Counted from the first letter of the stretch, positions 1-8,649 are shown. The stretch is 64,000 nucleotides of DNA from Lysinibacillus sphaericus OT4b.31 (GCF_000392615.1 NZ_KB933398.1:2593657-2657656), one strand, 5' to 3'. Translations and numbers: made by a program. The notes: a model not told the origin generated them from the sequence alone.

Positions 1-67
1 CTGCAGCAGCATAACCTATCCCATTGGCCGCACCCGTAATAATGGCCACTTTATTGTTTAAGCGCAT
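1..67 (-). CDS. Short-chain dehydrogenase/reductase, N-terminal part
   Basis: Only the first 22 codons lie in the window. They contain VAIITGAANGIG, the first Rossmann strand and the TGxxxGxG cofactor loop of classical short-chain dehydrogenases, so an NAD(P)(H)-dependent oxidoreductase is expected; the substrate cannot be seen. The ATG at 67 follows GGAGGAAAG. It overlaps the end of the upstream hydrolase gene by 17 bases, which indicates translational coupling and makes it the eighth gene of the transporter/KAS III operon. The catalytic YxxxK lies outside the window. Confidence 0.85.
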   Translation of the reverse strand, partial: MRLNNKVAIITGAANGIGYAAA

Positions 68-962
68 AATTCTTTCCTCCAATTTCTAAAAAGGTTTCTA
101 TTTTCGATATAAGCTGGGGCAAATCATCAATTAATGGCGAATGCCCGCAATTTTCTAAACATATAAATTCCGCACATTGGCCTAAATCTTGCATGATTTC
201 ATCATTCATTTGCTCTGTTATCACGTAATCACGATCTCCCCTTAACACGAGCGTCGGAATATCAATTTGCTGGGCTTCATGCGTCCCTTTTGCCACCTCA
301 TGATCAAAGGCACTTATATTGAACATGTTCAATGCATGGTACACTTCCGCAAGGTTTCGTTGACTAAGCATATCCTCTACATATGCCTCATACTGTGCTG
401 TGTCAGGCTGTAGATGTGTGTAAATCAAAGCGTTCCAAATCGACTGTAAGCCTTCCACATTATTCGTATCATAGAGACCTTGTACTAATTTCGTTTTAGA
501 CGAATCGACGAGTACCTCCTGGTAAGTGGATGCTCTTTTTAAGGATGCTTGATTGCCTGTACCTAAATCACTATAAAATGGATACCCTCTCGTGGAAGCT
601 GAGGCCAGTAAAATGAGTCGCTGGCAATAGCCAGGATAATTTGCAACAAATTGCATACTTACAGCCCCACCTGTGGACCAGCCAATCATGTCAAACTGTG
701 ACAATTGGATTGCCTCAACAAAAAGCCTCACATCTTCGCTAAAATCTTTGATAGAAGTGATTGCTTGACGATAAGACGAACCACCAAATCCCCGTAAATC
801 TATTGCATAAATGGTGTATTTAGTATCTAAAGACGCGATTAGTACATCCCAATGCTTAGAAGAGGTCATATTGCCATGAATCAGCAATAAAACATGTGAT
901 CCACCAGCACGTTTTCGATATGAAATGGATTCCCCATTCGATAGTTGAACTGTTTGTAGCAT
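51..962 (-). CDS. Alpha/beta-fold hydrolase
   Basis: A 303-residue alpha/beta hydrolase. Visible are the oxyanion-hole HGNM near residue 29, the nucleophile elbow GWSTGG with Ser96, an acid candidate in RGDRDYV and the catalytic His in CGHSPL near the C-terminus, in the order expected for this fold. It has no signal peptide, so it is probably cytoplasmic. GGGAGGAAGAG precedes the ATG. It lies 12 bases after a KAS III-like gene and overlaps a short-chain dehydrogenase gene, so it likely hydrolyses an ester, lactone or thioester intermediate in the same uncharacterised pathway. The specific substrate is not deducible. Confidence 0.85.
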   Translation of the reverse strand: MLQTVQLSNGESISYRKRAGGSHVLLLIHGNMTSSKHWDVLIASLDTKYTIYAIDLRGFGGSSYRQAITSIKDFSEDVRLFVEAIQLSQFDMIGWSTGGAVSMQFVANYPGYCQRLILLASASTRGYPFYSDLGTGNQASLKRASTYQEVLVDSSKTKLVQGLYDTNNVEGLQSIWNALIYTHLQPDTAQYEAYVEDMLSQRNLAEVYHALNMFNISAFDHEVAKGTHEAQQIDIPTLVLRGDRDYVITEQMNDEIMQDLGQCAEFICLENCGHSPLIDDLPQLISKIETFLEIGGKNYALKQ

Positions 963-974
963 TGCTCTTCCTCC

Positions 975-1979
975 CTATCCCCAACGAATTGTAATTGCTC
1001 CCCATACATAGCCAATGCCTGCACTGACTAATGTTACAGTGTCCCCGTCCTGAATACGCCCTTGCTCTAATGCAAGCTGTAGCGATAAGATTTGATCGAT
1101 TTGCCCGATATGTCCATAATCTTGTAAATAGATTGATTGGTCTTCCTGTAATCCGAGCGCTGAAAGGATGTAATCATGGGCAGATTTCTTCATATGAAGC
1201 ATTGCTAAATAGTTAATATCTTCTTCGCTACGTTCGCTTTTCGCTAAAGACGACCGAATTACCTTTAAAAAATTACTTAATGATTTTTGCTCAAGACGTT
1301 CCTTCAAGCCGACTGGATCTAAAACGTCTAATTGATAGTGATTATTTTTTAAATCTTCTGGTGTCAGTGGCTTCTTAGTGCCACCGACTGGCACAACCAC
1401 ATCCTCTGAAAAAGAACCATCTGTCATAATATCCGCCTCTAATAAATGATTCTTTTCATAGTTTTTTTGCAAAACAATTGCCCCGCCGCCAGCTGCTAAA
1501 TTATACATAAAGCGTGTTCTCGGATTTGTATAATCTATAAAGTCAACATTGCGGTAGCCACCTGCAAGCAGAACCGTGTGTATGGAGTCATCCGATTCCA
1601 TTAAGCTCTTTGCTAGTTTAAGTGCCATAATGGTCGTGCCACATCTTAGCTGAACATCGAATGCCCAAGCATTTACTGCACAAAGTTCCTCTTGCATTTT
1701 TATGGAAGCCGTCCACAGAGGATATTCCTTATGCTCTTCCCCCATATACATCACTACATCAATGGATTTTGGTTCAATATTGGCCTTTTGTAATGCCTGT
1801 TGTGCAGCCCATATGCCCATTTGTACGGTATGATCGTGTTTCCCAGGAATCGGCTTTTCGTGAATGCCCATTTTCTGCCGAATAATTTCTTCCGGAATAC
1901 TAGAAAGTACCGCAATTTCTGATGATGTCATTTTCGTTTGAGGAATATAGATTCCTGTGCTAACAATACCTACAGTCAT
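975..1979 (-). CDS. 3-oxoacyl-ACP synthase III (FabH/KAS III)-like protein
   Basis: A 334-residue thiolase-fold protein of the KAS III family. Cys113 sits in FDVQLRCGTT at the place of the FabH nucleophile, and a His lies in LHMKKSAHDYIL where FabH has HQAN. The third FabH residue, Asn in GNTS, appears as His in YGHIGQID. FabH condenses acyl-CoA with malonyl-ACP. With Cys and His kept but Asn replaced, an acyltransferase or a different condensation is as likely as fatty-acid initiation. Its ATG overlaps the TGA of livM by four bases. Being in an importer operon rather than a fab cluster argues for a catabolic or specialised acyl role (inference). Confidence 0.8.
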   Translation of the reverse strand: MTVGIVSTGIYIPQTKMTSSEIAVLSSIPEEIIRQKMGIHEKPIPGKHDHTVQMGIWAAQQALQKANIEPKSIDVVMYMGEEHKEYPLWTASIKMQEELCAVNAWAFDVQLRCGTTIMALKLAKSLMESDDSIHTVLLAGGYRNVDFIDYTNPRTRFMYNLAAGGGAIVLQKNYEKNHLLEADIMTDGSFSEDVVVPVGGTKKPLTPEDLKNNHYQLDVLDPVGLKERLEQKSLSNFLKVIRSSLAKSERSEEDINYLAMLHMKKSAHDYILSALGLQEDQSIYLQDYGHIGQIDQILSLQLALEQGRIQDGDTVTLVSAGIGYVWGAITIRWG

Positions 1980-2989
1980 TCAAATCGCTCCTTTTTATGT
2001 GGAAGGGCAGCTGGTGGCTTTCTTCTTTCTTTTTGTCTCGAACGCCATTTCCAAAACATGATACGTATAGAGCCAATGATACCTTTCGGGAAAAAGAGTA
2101 CTGCTAAAATATACAGTATCCCAAAGAAAATAATCCAACGTTCAAATATTGGATAGTCACGTGCCAACCCTGATAACGCATGCTGTGCATACTCAATAAC
2201 TGCCGCTCCGAGTAATGGTCCTACTAATGTGCCCACGCCTCCGATAATTGTCATTAATAATGCATCCAGTGTAATATCCATCGTCATTACACTTGTATTA
2301 ACAAAGCGCAGTGATAGTGAATATAATGATCCAGCTAAGCTTGCCACGATACCTGCAACTACAGAGGCAATCACCTTATAGTGTAAGGTGTTGAAGCCTA
2401 AAGATTTTGTTCGTTGTTCGTTCTCACGAACAGCAATTAAAATCCGTCCTGTTGGCGAATTTACAAAGCGATACAGTGCTATAAAAATTACCACTAAACA
2501 CGCTAAAACAAAGAAATAAAACGCGATGCGATCTTTAAAAATGTCAGGAGCTCTAAAAGTAAAGCCATCATTGCCATACGTAACTGAACGCCATTTTTCT
2601 GCAACAACTAAAAATAAGCCAGAAAAAGCTAATGTGAGCATGGCAAAAAAGTGACTTTTTAAACGTAGCGTCAGTAATCCGACGAGGAAGCTGATGATGC
2701 CCGCAAAAAACATCCCAGCCACAATGGACAAAAAGAACATTGCCAGCGTTGCATCTAGTTGTTTCAGCATGACAGCCGTTGTATATGCGCCTATTCCAAA
2801 AAACATTGCATGACCAAAGGACACGATGCCTGTATAGCCTAGTAAAATATCGTAGCTCATTGCTAAAATACCAAAGATAAAGATTTGCGTTAATAAAATA
2901 ATGAGTGTCCGTGAATCATTGACGAAAGGGAGAATGACGAGGCTAGCTAGAATCAGTAAAAAACTTACATGTTTCAAAGGTATTTTCAT
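1976..2989 (-). CDS. Liv-type ABC transporter permease (LivM family)
   Basis: A 337-residue polytopic membrane protein with about nine hydrophobic segments and the LivM-family signature around LLGYTGIVSFGHAMFFGIGA. The EAA-like cytoplasmic loop (VRENEQRTKSLGFN) would contact the ATPases. It forms the membrane channel with the LivH-like partner just upstream. Four-base overlaps (ATGA) join it to livH on one side and to the KAS III gene on the other, so the genes are translationally coupled. The Liv family carries branched-chain amino acids but also urea, amides and aromatic or short-chain acids. Given the enzymes downstream, the ligand need not be an amino acid. Confidence 0.9.
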   Translation of the reverse strand: MKIPLKHVSFLLILASLVILPFVNDSRTLIILLTQIFIFGILAMSYDILLGYTGIVSFGHAMFFGIGAYTTAVMLKQLDATLAMFFLSIVAGMFFAGIISFLVGLLTLRLKSHFFAMLTLAFSGLFLVVAEKWRSVTYGNDGFTFRAPDIFKDRIAFYFFVLACLVVIFIALYRFVNSPTGRILIAVRENEQRTKSLGFNTLHYKVIASVVAGIVASLAGSLYSLSLRFVNTSVMTMDITLDALLMTIIGGVGTLVGPLLGAAVIEYAQHALSGLARDYPIFERWIIFFGILYILAVLFFPKGIIGSIRIMFWKWRSRQKERRKPPAALPHKKERFE

Positions 2990-3858
2990 GTCGATCTCTC
3001 CTTTCTCATCGTAAATAAACCTTGTGGACGGAATATTAACACAATGGCCATTAATATCATGTTGACCGCAAGCGATAAAACAGGCACATAATACGCCATA
3101 AAGCTACCAGCTAGACCAACTAAAATGGCTGCAAGTAGAGAACCAGAGAAACTCCCCATTCCCCCAATCACTACAACAATAAAGCCTAATATGGCATATT
3201 CCATGCCCATCTCTGCATAAATTACCCCTGAATAGGGTGCCATTAACATGCCGCTCAGTGCTGCAAGTGCCGCTCCAACCATGAAGACATATAAAAATAC
3301 TTGCTTTATATGAATACCAAGTGCCTGTGCCATTTCCTTATCTTGTACACCTGCGCGAACAATCAGCCCAATCTTAGTACGTTTCAGCATATACTGGAAA
3401 ATGCCGAAGATCACAAATCCTACTACAATGATAAATAATCGATATTTAATAATAATGACGTCGCCAATTTCCCAACTGCCCGCTAAAAAGCTTGGTGTCT
3501 TCACTGGCACACCATTTGGTCCGAAAACAACCTTTATCATTTCTTGTAGAACAAGCATTAACCCTAATGTAATTAAAATTTGCTGAATATGATTGCCATA
3601 GACTGGTGTAATGATTAACTTCTCTGTTACAAGACCTAAAAGAGCACCTGTACCAATGGCCCCTAAAATGCCAATTAAAAAACTTTCCGTGTGCATATAC
3701 ATAAATATCCCTGCATAGGCACCCCACACAAATAACCCACCATGTGCAAAGTTCAATACGTCCATTAAGCCAAAAATTAACGTAAGTCCAGCCGCAAGTA
3801 AAAAGATTAACATGCCTGTCGCCAAGCCGTTAATAATCAAATTCACCATTACTTCCAA
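2986..3858 (-). CDS. Liv-type ABC transporter permease (LivH family)
   Basis: A roughly 290-residue integral membrane protein of the LivH family, with eight or so hydrophobic helices, the LIFGLMDVLNFAHGGLF signature in the N-terminal third and GGMGSFSGSLLAA near residue 240. It would pair with the LivM protein to form the translocation path. I place the start at TTG 3858, eight bases after AAGGAGG; the GTG at 3867 abuts the Shine-Dalgarno sequence and is less likely. Its end overlaps livM by four bases. It lies 14 bases after the LivF-type ATPase gene. Confidence 0.9.
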   Translation of the reverse strand: MEVMVNLIINGLATGMLIFLLAAGLTLIFGLMDVLNFAHGGLFVWGAYAGIFMYMHTESFLIGILGAIGTGALLGLVTEKLIITPVYGNHIQQILITLGLMLVLQEMIKVVFGPNGVPVKTPSFLAGSWEIGDVIIIKYRLFIIVVGFVIFGIFQYMLKRTKIGLIVRAGVQDKEMAQALGIHIKQVFLYVFMVGAALAALSGMLMAPYSGVIYAEMGMEYAILGFIVVVIGGMGSFSGSLLAAILVGLAGSFMAYYVPVLSLAVNMILMAIVLIFRPQGLFTMRKERST

Positions 3859-3872
3859 TGAAAACACCTCCT

Positions 3873-4580
3873 TTATCCAATTCCTAAATATTTACGTTTC
3901 AGTTCTTCGTTATGGACAAGATCTTCCATTTTGCCCGCATGCACAGTCCTGCCATCGTCAATCAATGTATACGTATCGCCTATACGGCTAGCCATGATGA
4001 AGTTTTGCTCTACAAGAACAATGGATGTTTGCTTCTTCATTTCAACGATGGCCTCCATTACTTTCTCTACAACAATCGGAGCTAATCCCTTTGATGGCTC
4101 ATCAATCAAAATCAATTTACTATCATTTATAAAGGCCCTTGCCATTGACAGCATTTGCTTCTGACCACCAGAAAGATGACCGCCAGCCTTTTTCCAAAAT
4201 TTTTTTAAATCCGGAAACAGTTCAAGCACATAATTTTGTCGTTCTAGGGCTGCTGTATCCTCTTTACGCATGGCCACCTTCATATTTTCTTCAACAGTTA
4301 AATCCGCAAAAATCCCTTGATTTTCTGGTACATAGCCAATGCCCAGTTTGGCAACTTTGGAAGTAGGGTTCTTCCTTATAGATTGCGCTCGAAATTCCAC
4401 CTCTCCTTTAGAGGCCGGCGTTAAGCCCATAATGGTTTTTAGGGTAGTCGTTTTTCCAGCGCCATTACGACCGAGAAGTACACTAACCTGCCCCTCTATT
4501 GCTTCAAAATTGATACCCTGTAAAATATGGTACTGACCGATGTGCGTATGGACGTCATTTAACTTCAGTAAGGTGTTCAT
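3873..4580 (-). CDS. Liv-type ABC transporter ATP-binding protein (LivF family)
   Basis: A 235-residue ABC ATPase of LivF type. Walker A is GRNGAGKTT, the signature is LSGGQKQ and Walker B is LILIDEPSKGLAP, followed by the switch region VEQN. The length matches the LivF family. It would form a heterodimer with the LivG-type ATPase to energise uptake. The ATG at 4580 follows GGAGGGCTG inside the end of livG, and the 26-base overlap implies coupling. All catalytic motifs look intact. Confidence 0.92.
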   Translation of the reverse strand: MNTLLKLNDVHTHIGQYHILQGINFEAIEGQVSVLLGRNGAGKTTTLKTIMGLTPASKGEVEFRAQSIRKNPTSKVAKLGIGYVPENQGIFADLTVEENMKVAMRKEDTAALERQNYVLELFPDLKKFWKKAGGHLSGGQKQMLSMARAFINDSKLILIDEPSKGLAPIVVEKVMEAIVEMKKQTSIVLVEQNFIMASRIGDTYTLIDDGRTVHAGKMEDLVHNEELKRKYLGIG

Positions 4581-5331
4581 CGTACAGCCCTCCTAAATAA
4601 GCATTTTGTACGGTTTCGTTTTGCATGATTTCATCGGGTGTACCATCTGCAAGGAGCTGGCCATTAAATAACACCATAATGGAATCTGACAAATCTAATA
4701 TCATATCCATCTTGTGTTCGATGAGCAGAATGGTTTTATCACCCTTATTTTTTATCGTACGAATAACCTCTAAAATGGCAGGGACTTCTTCTAAAGACAT
4801 GCCTGCTGTAGGTTCATCAAGTAGTAGAATTTCAGTATCCAATGCGAGCAACATGGCGATTTCAAGCTTTCTTTTTTCACCGTGCGACAACATTGTTGTG
4901 AGCGCCTCTCTTTTGTTATCGAGTAAAACAAGCGTTAAAAGTTCTTCTGCTTTTTCTGTAATAGCTTGATAACTTTTATAATGACGAAACAATTGATAGC
5001 GTATTTTTTCTTTTGATTGCACAGCTAATCGGACATTTTCTAATACCGTCAAATTTGGAAAAACGTTAGTAATTTGAAACGACCGCCCCAGTCCCATGCG
5101 TGTTCTGGCAATGGATGATTTTTGAGAAAGTGATTGTCCTTTAAAAAACACATCTCCTACAGTCGGCTTCAACTCCCCGCTGATTAAGTTAAAAAAGGTT
5201 GTTTTACCCGCACCATTTGGACCAATTATCGATTTCAAATGTTTTTCTGGCATATTAAAATTCACATGATCAACGGCAGTATGCCCGCCGAAACGTATCG
5301 TTAAGTTTTCTGTTCTTAAAATAGGTTCCAT
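4555..5331 (-). CDS. Liv-type ABC transporter ATP-binding protein (LivG family)
   Basis: A 258-residue ABC ATPase. Walker A is GPNGAGKTT, the signature helix is LSHGEKRKLEIAMLL, and Walker B is ILLLDEPTAG followed by LLIEHKMD. The LSHGEK variant and the MGLGRSFQI segment are typical of LivG subunits. GAAAGGAGA precedes the ATG. The gene follows the receptor gene by about 100 bases containing a strong hairpin (5397-5423), so more receptor than ATPase is probably made, as is usual for binding-protein operons. Confidence 0.92.
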   Translation of the reverse strand: MEPILRTENLTIRFGGHTAVDHVNFNMPEKHLKSIIGPNGAGKTTFFNLISGELKPTVGDVFFKGQSLSQKSSIARTRMGLGRSFQITNVFPNLTVLENVRLAVQSKEKIRYQLFRHYKSYQAITEKAEELLTLVLLDNKREALTTMLSHGEKRKLEIAMLLALDTEILLLDEPTAGMSLEEVPAILEVIRTIKNKGDKTILLIEHKMDMILDLSDSIMVLFNGQLLADGTPDEIMQNETVQNAYLGGLYDEHLTEVK

Positions 5332-5396
5332 CGTAAATCTCCTTTCAGGTACTTCTATCTCTCTTCAACCACTCTTGCATGAAAATAGCTGAAGAG

Positions 5397-5423
5397 AGAC
5401 AGAATCGGTTGGTCATTCTGTCT
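5397..5423 (-). terminator. Intercistronic hairpin between receptor and ATPase genes
   Basis: AGACAGAAT and ATTCTGTCT form a nine-base-pair stem around a nine-base loop just after the receptor gene. A second, looser pair (CTCTCTTCA/TGAAGAGAG) lies downstream. There is no U-run directly after the stem, so this is more likely a partial terminator or an mRNA stabiliser that raises receptor over transporter expression. Confidence 0.6.
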
Positions 5424-5432
5424 CAAATTGAA

Positions 5433-6674
5433 CTAATTTAATACGGGTGGAGCTGTTTCTTCAGGGCTAAGCTCACGAATCAGCACGGGCACTGGATAAT
5501 CTACACCATCTTGTTTTTCTAAACGAATGGAATACATGGATTGCAGGGCTTGATGATCTTCTTCTCGGAATGTCATTGTGCCTTTTGGTGTTTCAAATGA
5601 CATGCCTTCCATAATCGTAATCAGTTTTTTAGCATCAGCATCACCTTCTGATTTTTTTAAGGCTTCTACGATAGAAATCGCAGCTGACATGCCACCTGGG
5701 GTAAATAAATCAGGCACTTCATTAAAGCGATTTTGATGTTCCTCTACTAGCCATTTATTCACATCATTTTGCGGTAATGTATGATAATAAACAGAGAATC
5801 CTTCCATGCCAATTAACGGATTCATAAATTGCAGTGCAATAATATCGGGGGCACCAGTAGAAATTTTAATGCCCTTATCTTGAATCTTTAAATCGGCAAT
5901 TTGATTCCACGGAGAGTTTGCCCCCGCCCAGACAACAAATAAATAATCGGGCTTTGCATCAATTACTTTTTGTAGATTCGATGTAAAATCTGTGGCTGCT
6001 GGATCTGCATATTCCTCTAAGACAATTTCTGCACCTAGAGCTTCTGCAGCTGTTTTAAATGCCGTTACTCCGTCCCACCCAAACGAATAATCAGGCGCAA
6101 ACGTTGCGATTTTAACGTCTTTACCAGCAATTGCTGCCGCTGCTGCATAGGCATCCTGAGAGGAGTTTCGTCCTGTGCGGAAAATATACTCATTAAATTC
6201 TGAACCTGTAATACTATCAGCAACTGCAGGCTCAACAACCATAATTTTTTCGTATTCCTCCGCAAGTGGCAGTACCGCTAACGTATCACCAGAGCTTGAA
6301 GAACCTACTAAGAAATCTACTTTGTCATCTTCTAAAAGTTTGGTAGCCTTCTGTACAGCGACCTCAGGTTTTGTTTCGGTATCCTCATAAACGATTTCGA
6401 TTTTCTTACCATTTACCTCCATAGTGCCATCCGTAGCGTATTCTATGCCCAAGTCAAAGCCACGCTGTGTTTGCTTCCCATACGATTCAAGTGCACCTGT
6501 TAACGAGGCAAGTACACCGATTTTAATCGTGCCACCTTCGCCTGACGCATTCGTTTCTTGTCCTTCATCAGGAGACGCACTGTCTGAGCCATTATCCTTC
6601 GTATCTTCCCCCCCACATGCCACGATCATCATTGTCAAAACGAGTAAGAACAACGTAAGCCAATACTTTTTCAC
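5433..6674 (-). CDS. Liv-type ABC transporter substrate-binding lipoprotein
   Basis: A 413-residue extracellular solute receptor of the periplasmic-binding fold type I. A lipoprotein signal (KKYWLTLFLLVLTMMIVAC) ends in the lipobox IVAC, followed by an acidic linker and then KIGVLASLTGALESYG, the usual first strand of LivJ-like receptors. The mature protein would be lipid-anchored outside the membrane and deliver ligand to the permeases. I choose GTG 6674, seven bases after AAAGGGGG; TTG 6680 in the same frame lies too close to that site. It is the first gene of the eight-gene operon. The ligand is unknown. Confidence 0.88.
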   Translation of the reverse strand: MKKYWLTLFLLVLTMMIVACGGEDTKDNGSDSASPDEGQETNASGEGGTIKIGVLASLTGALESYGKQTQRGFDLGIEYATDGTMEVNGKKIEIVYEDTETKPEVAVQKATKLLEDDKVDFLVGSSSSGDTLAVLPLAEEYEKIMVVEPAVADSITGSEFNEYIFRTGRNSSQDAYAAAAAIAGKDVKIATFAPDYSFGWDGVTAFKTAAEALGAEIVLEEYADPAATDFTSNLQKVIDAKPDYLFVVWAGANSPWNQIADLKIQDKGIKISTGAPDIIALQFMNPLIGMEGFSVYYHTLPQNDVNKWLVEEHQNRFNEVPDLFTPGGMSAAISIVEALKKSEGDADAKKLITIMEGMSFETPKGTMTFREEDHQALQSMYSIRLEKQDGVDYPVPVLIRELSPEETAPPVLN

Positions 6675-6702
6675 AATCAAACCCCCTTTTCATAAAAATT
6701 TA

Positions 6703-6718
6703 ACGAAAGCGCTTTCGT
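6703..6718. promoter_or_regulatory. cre-like 16-bp palindrome upstream of the importer operon
   Basis: ACGAAAGCGCTTTCGT is a perfect palindrome 29 bases before the receptor start codon. It resembles the CcpA catabolite-responsive element (TGWAANCGNTNWCA type), keeping the central AAAGCGCTTT but with C/G in place of the outer T/A. CcpA repression of the operon by good carbon sources is the likely meaning. A dedicated LacI-family regulator could also use such a site. Confidence 0.55.
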
Positions 6719-6763
6719 AGCTATGCCCTAACTATACAAAAGTCCAGTTACAAATTAGTTACA

Positions 6764-6800
6764 AAAAATGAGTTGCCCCAGATTTGGGCAACTCATTTTT
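6764..6800. terminator. Strong bidirectional hairpin between divergent promoters
   Basis: AAAAATGAGTTGCCC and its exact complement form a 15-base-pair stem with a seven-base loop, with A and T runs on the two sides, the form of a factor-independent terminator in both directions. It lies between two divergently transcribed genes, so no annotated gene ends here. It may insulate the two promoters or end a short minus-strand transcript from the 6.8-7.0 kb interval. Confidence 0.7.
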
Positions 6801-6905
6801 CTGCGCGAAGTGCAGCGTAGCGTAACGGCAGCGACCAAATAGATTTTCTGCGTGAAAGTACAGCAACTGTGTAACGTAAGCGACCAAATTTTCTGTAGCG
6901 AAAAC
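6797..6905. repeat. Degenerate tandem repeat in the 6681-7035 intergenic region
   Basis: Two clear units and a third weak one begin with TTTCTG. The first two share TTTCTGCG.GA..G..CAGC and end in AGCGACCAAAT at 6831-6840 and 6878-6888. The unit is about 45-50 bases, imperfect, and has no coding sense. It directly follows the hairpin at 6764-6800. The rest of this interval holds the promoter region of the ECF sigma gene. Confidence 0.45.
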
Positions 6906-7035
6906 GAAATAGCAGCCACAAAATAGCAGTCTTAAAGGAACATCATTACAATAAAAAGAAAAACTTTCCTTTTTTGCGCGAGTGTTCCAATAAAAATTCG
7001 TTATAGTATGTATAACAGTCAAAGGAAGTGACAAA

Positions 7036-7587
7036 ATGAAAGACTTTATCGAGCGCCTACAACGGCAAGATGAAAGTGCACTTCGATATGTGGTAGAGCA
7101 CTATCTAGGTTATGTGAAAGCAATTACATTAAAAATTTTGGAAAAGCCCTCCGATTACATGTTGGTCGAAGAATGTGTGAATGATGTATTTCTATTAGTT
7201 TGGCAAAAAAGTAACTATTTTATAGGAGAAGATGCGGATTTTAAGAGATGGATTGGGATGATAGCTAAATACAAAGCGATTGATATTTATCGTAAAATGC
7301 AAAAATCACATGCTACACTACCTATGGAAAATGTACCGCCCCTAATAGCTACAAATAATATCGAAAAACAACTAGAAAAATCCTATGAAAAAGAACTACT
7401 TCTTCTTGAAATCATGCAACTTACACAATCAGATAGAGAATTATTCTTAATGAAATATTATTTAGATTACACAAATGGTGAAATAGCAGAAATGTTACAT
7501 ATTTCAAAATCTGCAGTAGAGAATCGTTTGTATAGAGGAAAGAAAAAGCTTGCTAAAAATCTAAAATTAAGGGAGTGTTTGACTTGA
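7036..7587 (+). CDS. ECF-type RNA polymerase sigma factor
   Basis: A 183-residue sigma-70 family protein with region 2 in the first 90 residues (VEECVNDVFLLVWQKSNYF, then FKRWIGMIAKYKAIDIYR) and region 4 near the C-terminus (REL..MKYYLDYTNGEIAEMLHISKSAVENRLYRGKKKL, a helix-turn-helix). It directs RNA polymerase to stress-type promoters. AAAGGAAGTG precedes the ATG. The stop overlaps the start of a membrane protein gene with the layout of a cognate anti-sigma factor, so signalling through the membrane partner is expected. Confidence 0.92.
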   Translation: MKDFIERLQRQDESALRYVVEHYLGYVKAITLKILEKPSDYMLVEECVNDVFLLVWQKSNYFIGEDADFKRWIGMIAKYKAIDIYRKMQKSHATLPMENVPPLIATNNIEKQLEKSYEKELLLLEIMQLTQSDRELFLMKYYLDYTNGEIAEMLHISKSAVENRLYRGKKKLAKNLKLRECLT

Positions 7588-8594
7588 AAAATGAAAAAGA
7601 TTTCTTGCAAATTGACATAGAAGAAATTACGTCTATTGAGGTTGCCAAGGAAGAAAAACAAGCTGTGATTAGGCATATTTTACAAAAGCCAGTAAAGGTA
7701 TTTAGGCTACCTAAATGGGTTGTAGCTGCACTGATTGCAATTGGCATTAGCTCAGTCGGAATTATGAGTATATCGACAGTAGCATCAAAATTACCAATTG
7801 TTGAACAGTTCCTTTCTTACTTTTCAAAAGACGAACAACTCTCACGTTTTGCTGACAACTCGAGTATTGTTGCAACAACATCAGTGAGTAATGGGATAAC
7901 TATGAAAGTAGAAGATGCCCTCTATGATGGGAATTTGGTTTCTCTCAGTTTTTCGTTAGAATCGGAGCAACCATTGGATAATCTACTTTTCATGGAGAAT
8001 CTTCCTAAATTAGCAGGACATGAAGATGGAAGTGATGGTGGATTCAAATTTAAAAAAATAAATGAGGATACTTATATTGGTTTTTTAACAATAACGTTGA
8101 ATAACACTACACCATCTCCTTCTTCTATTGAATTAACTTGGGAGCCTGGCAGTTTCTTAGATATTAATCGAAATACGCTTGCTTCTGGAGATTGGAATTT
8201 CTCTATTGAACTAAATAAAATTCAAGGAAATGAATTAACTGTAAATCAAACAATATCGTTAAACCCGCATGAATTAGTCATTGATTACCTTTCCTTTACA
8301 AAATATGCAACCGTGATTTACTTTAGCGGTGACCTTGATTTTGCCACTGAAATCGTAACCTTAGACATTACAGACAACCTCGGAAACCACTATGAGGAAG
8401 CTCCAACTACAACAATGAAAGTAACAGATAAATATTCTACAGGAACTGTGGTAATAAACGATTTCAATTCTAGTGCCACGTCAATATTTATTACACCAAC
8501 TATTCATACAACGGGCGTAAAGTGGGAGAAGATCGAAAAAAAACAACTAGAAACAGTCGAAATTCACTTAAATGAATATAATTCCCAGAAGTGA
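7584..8594 (+). CDS. Membrane-anchored anti-sigma factor, DUF4179-like
   Basis: A 336-residue protein with a short cytoplasmic N-terminus of about 40 residues, one transmembrane helix (WVVAALIAIGISSVGIMSIS, near residues 44-63) and a beta-rich extracytoplasmic domain of about 250 residues that resembles DUF4179 proteins paired with ECF sigma factors. The N-terminus would hold the sigma factor until an outside signal arrives. I choose TTG 7584, seven bases after GGGAG and overlapping the sigma stop; GTG 7575 is too close to that site. The assignment as anti-sigma rests mainly on topology and gene order. Confidence 0.8.
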   Translation: MKNEKDFLQIDIEEITSIEVAKEEKQAVIRHILQKPVKVFRLPKWVVAALIAIGISSVGIMSISTVASKLPIVEQFLSYFSKDEQLSRFADNSSIVATTSVSNGITMKVEDALYDGNLVSLSFSLESEQPLDNLLFMENLPKLAGHEDGSDGGFKFKKINEDTYIGFLTITLNNTTPSPSSIELTWEPGSFLDINRNTLASGDWNFSIELNKIQGNELTVNQTISLNPHELVIDYLSFTKYATVIYFSGDLDFATEIVTLDITDNLGNHYEEAPTTTMKVTDKYSTGTVVINDFNSSATSIFITPTIHTTGVKWEKIEKKQLETVEIHLNEYNSQK

Positions 8595-8596
8595 AA

Positions 8597-8632
8597 ACAA
8601 CACCTCAAGCGCTATGGCGCTCGGGGTGTTGT
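8597..8632. terminator. Hairpin between convergent genes
   Basis: ACAACACC and GGTGTTGT, extended by GCGC/GCGC around a TATG loop, form an imperfect 16-base-pair stem. On the minus strand the stem is followed by GTTTTC, so it can end the large regulator transcript as well as the sigma/anti-sigma transcript. Confidence 0.7.
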
Positions 8633-8649
8633 ACCTTACTAATTGTAGG

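Noticed and set aside
6759..7034. 91-codon minus-strand frame
   Set aside because: It overlaps the hairpin and degenerate repeats and has a poor start; composition is not protein-like.
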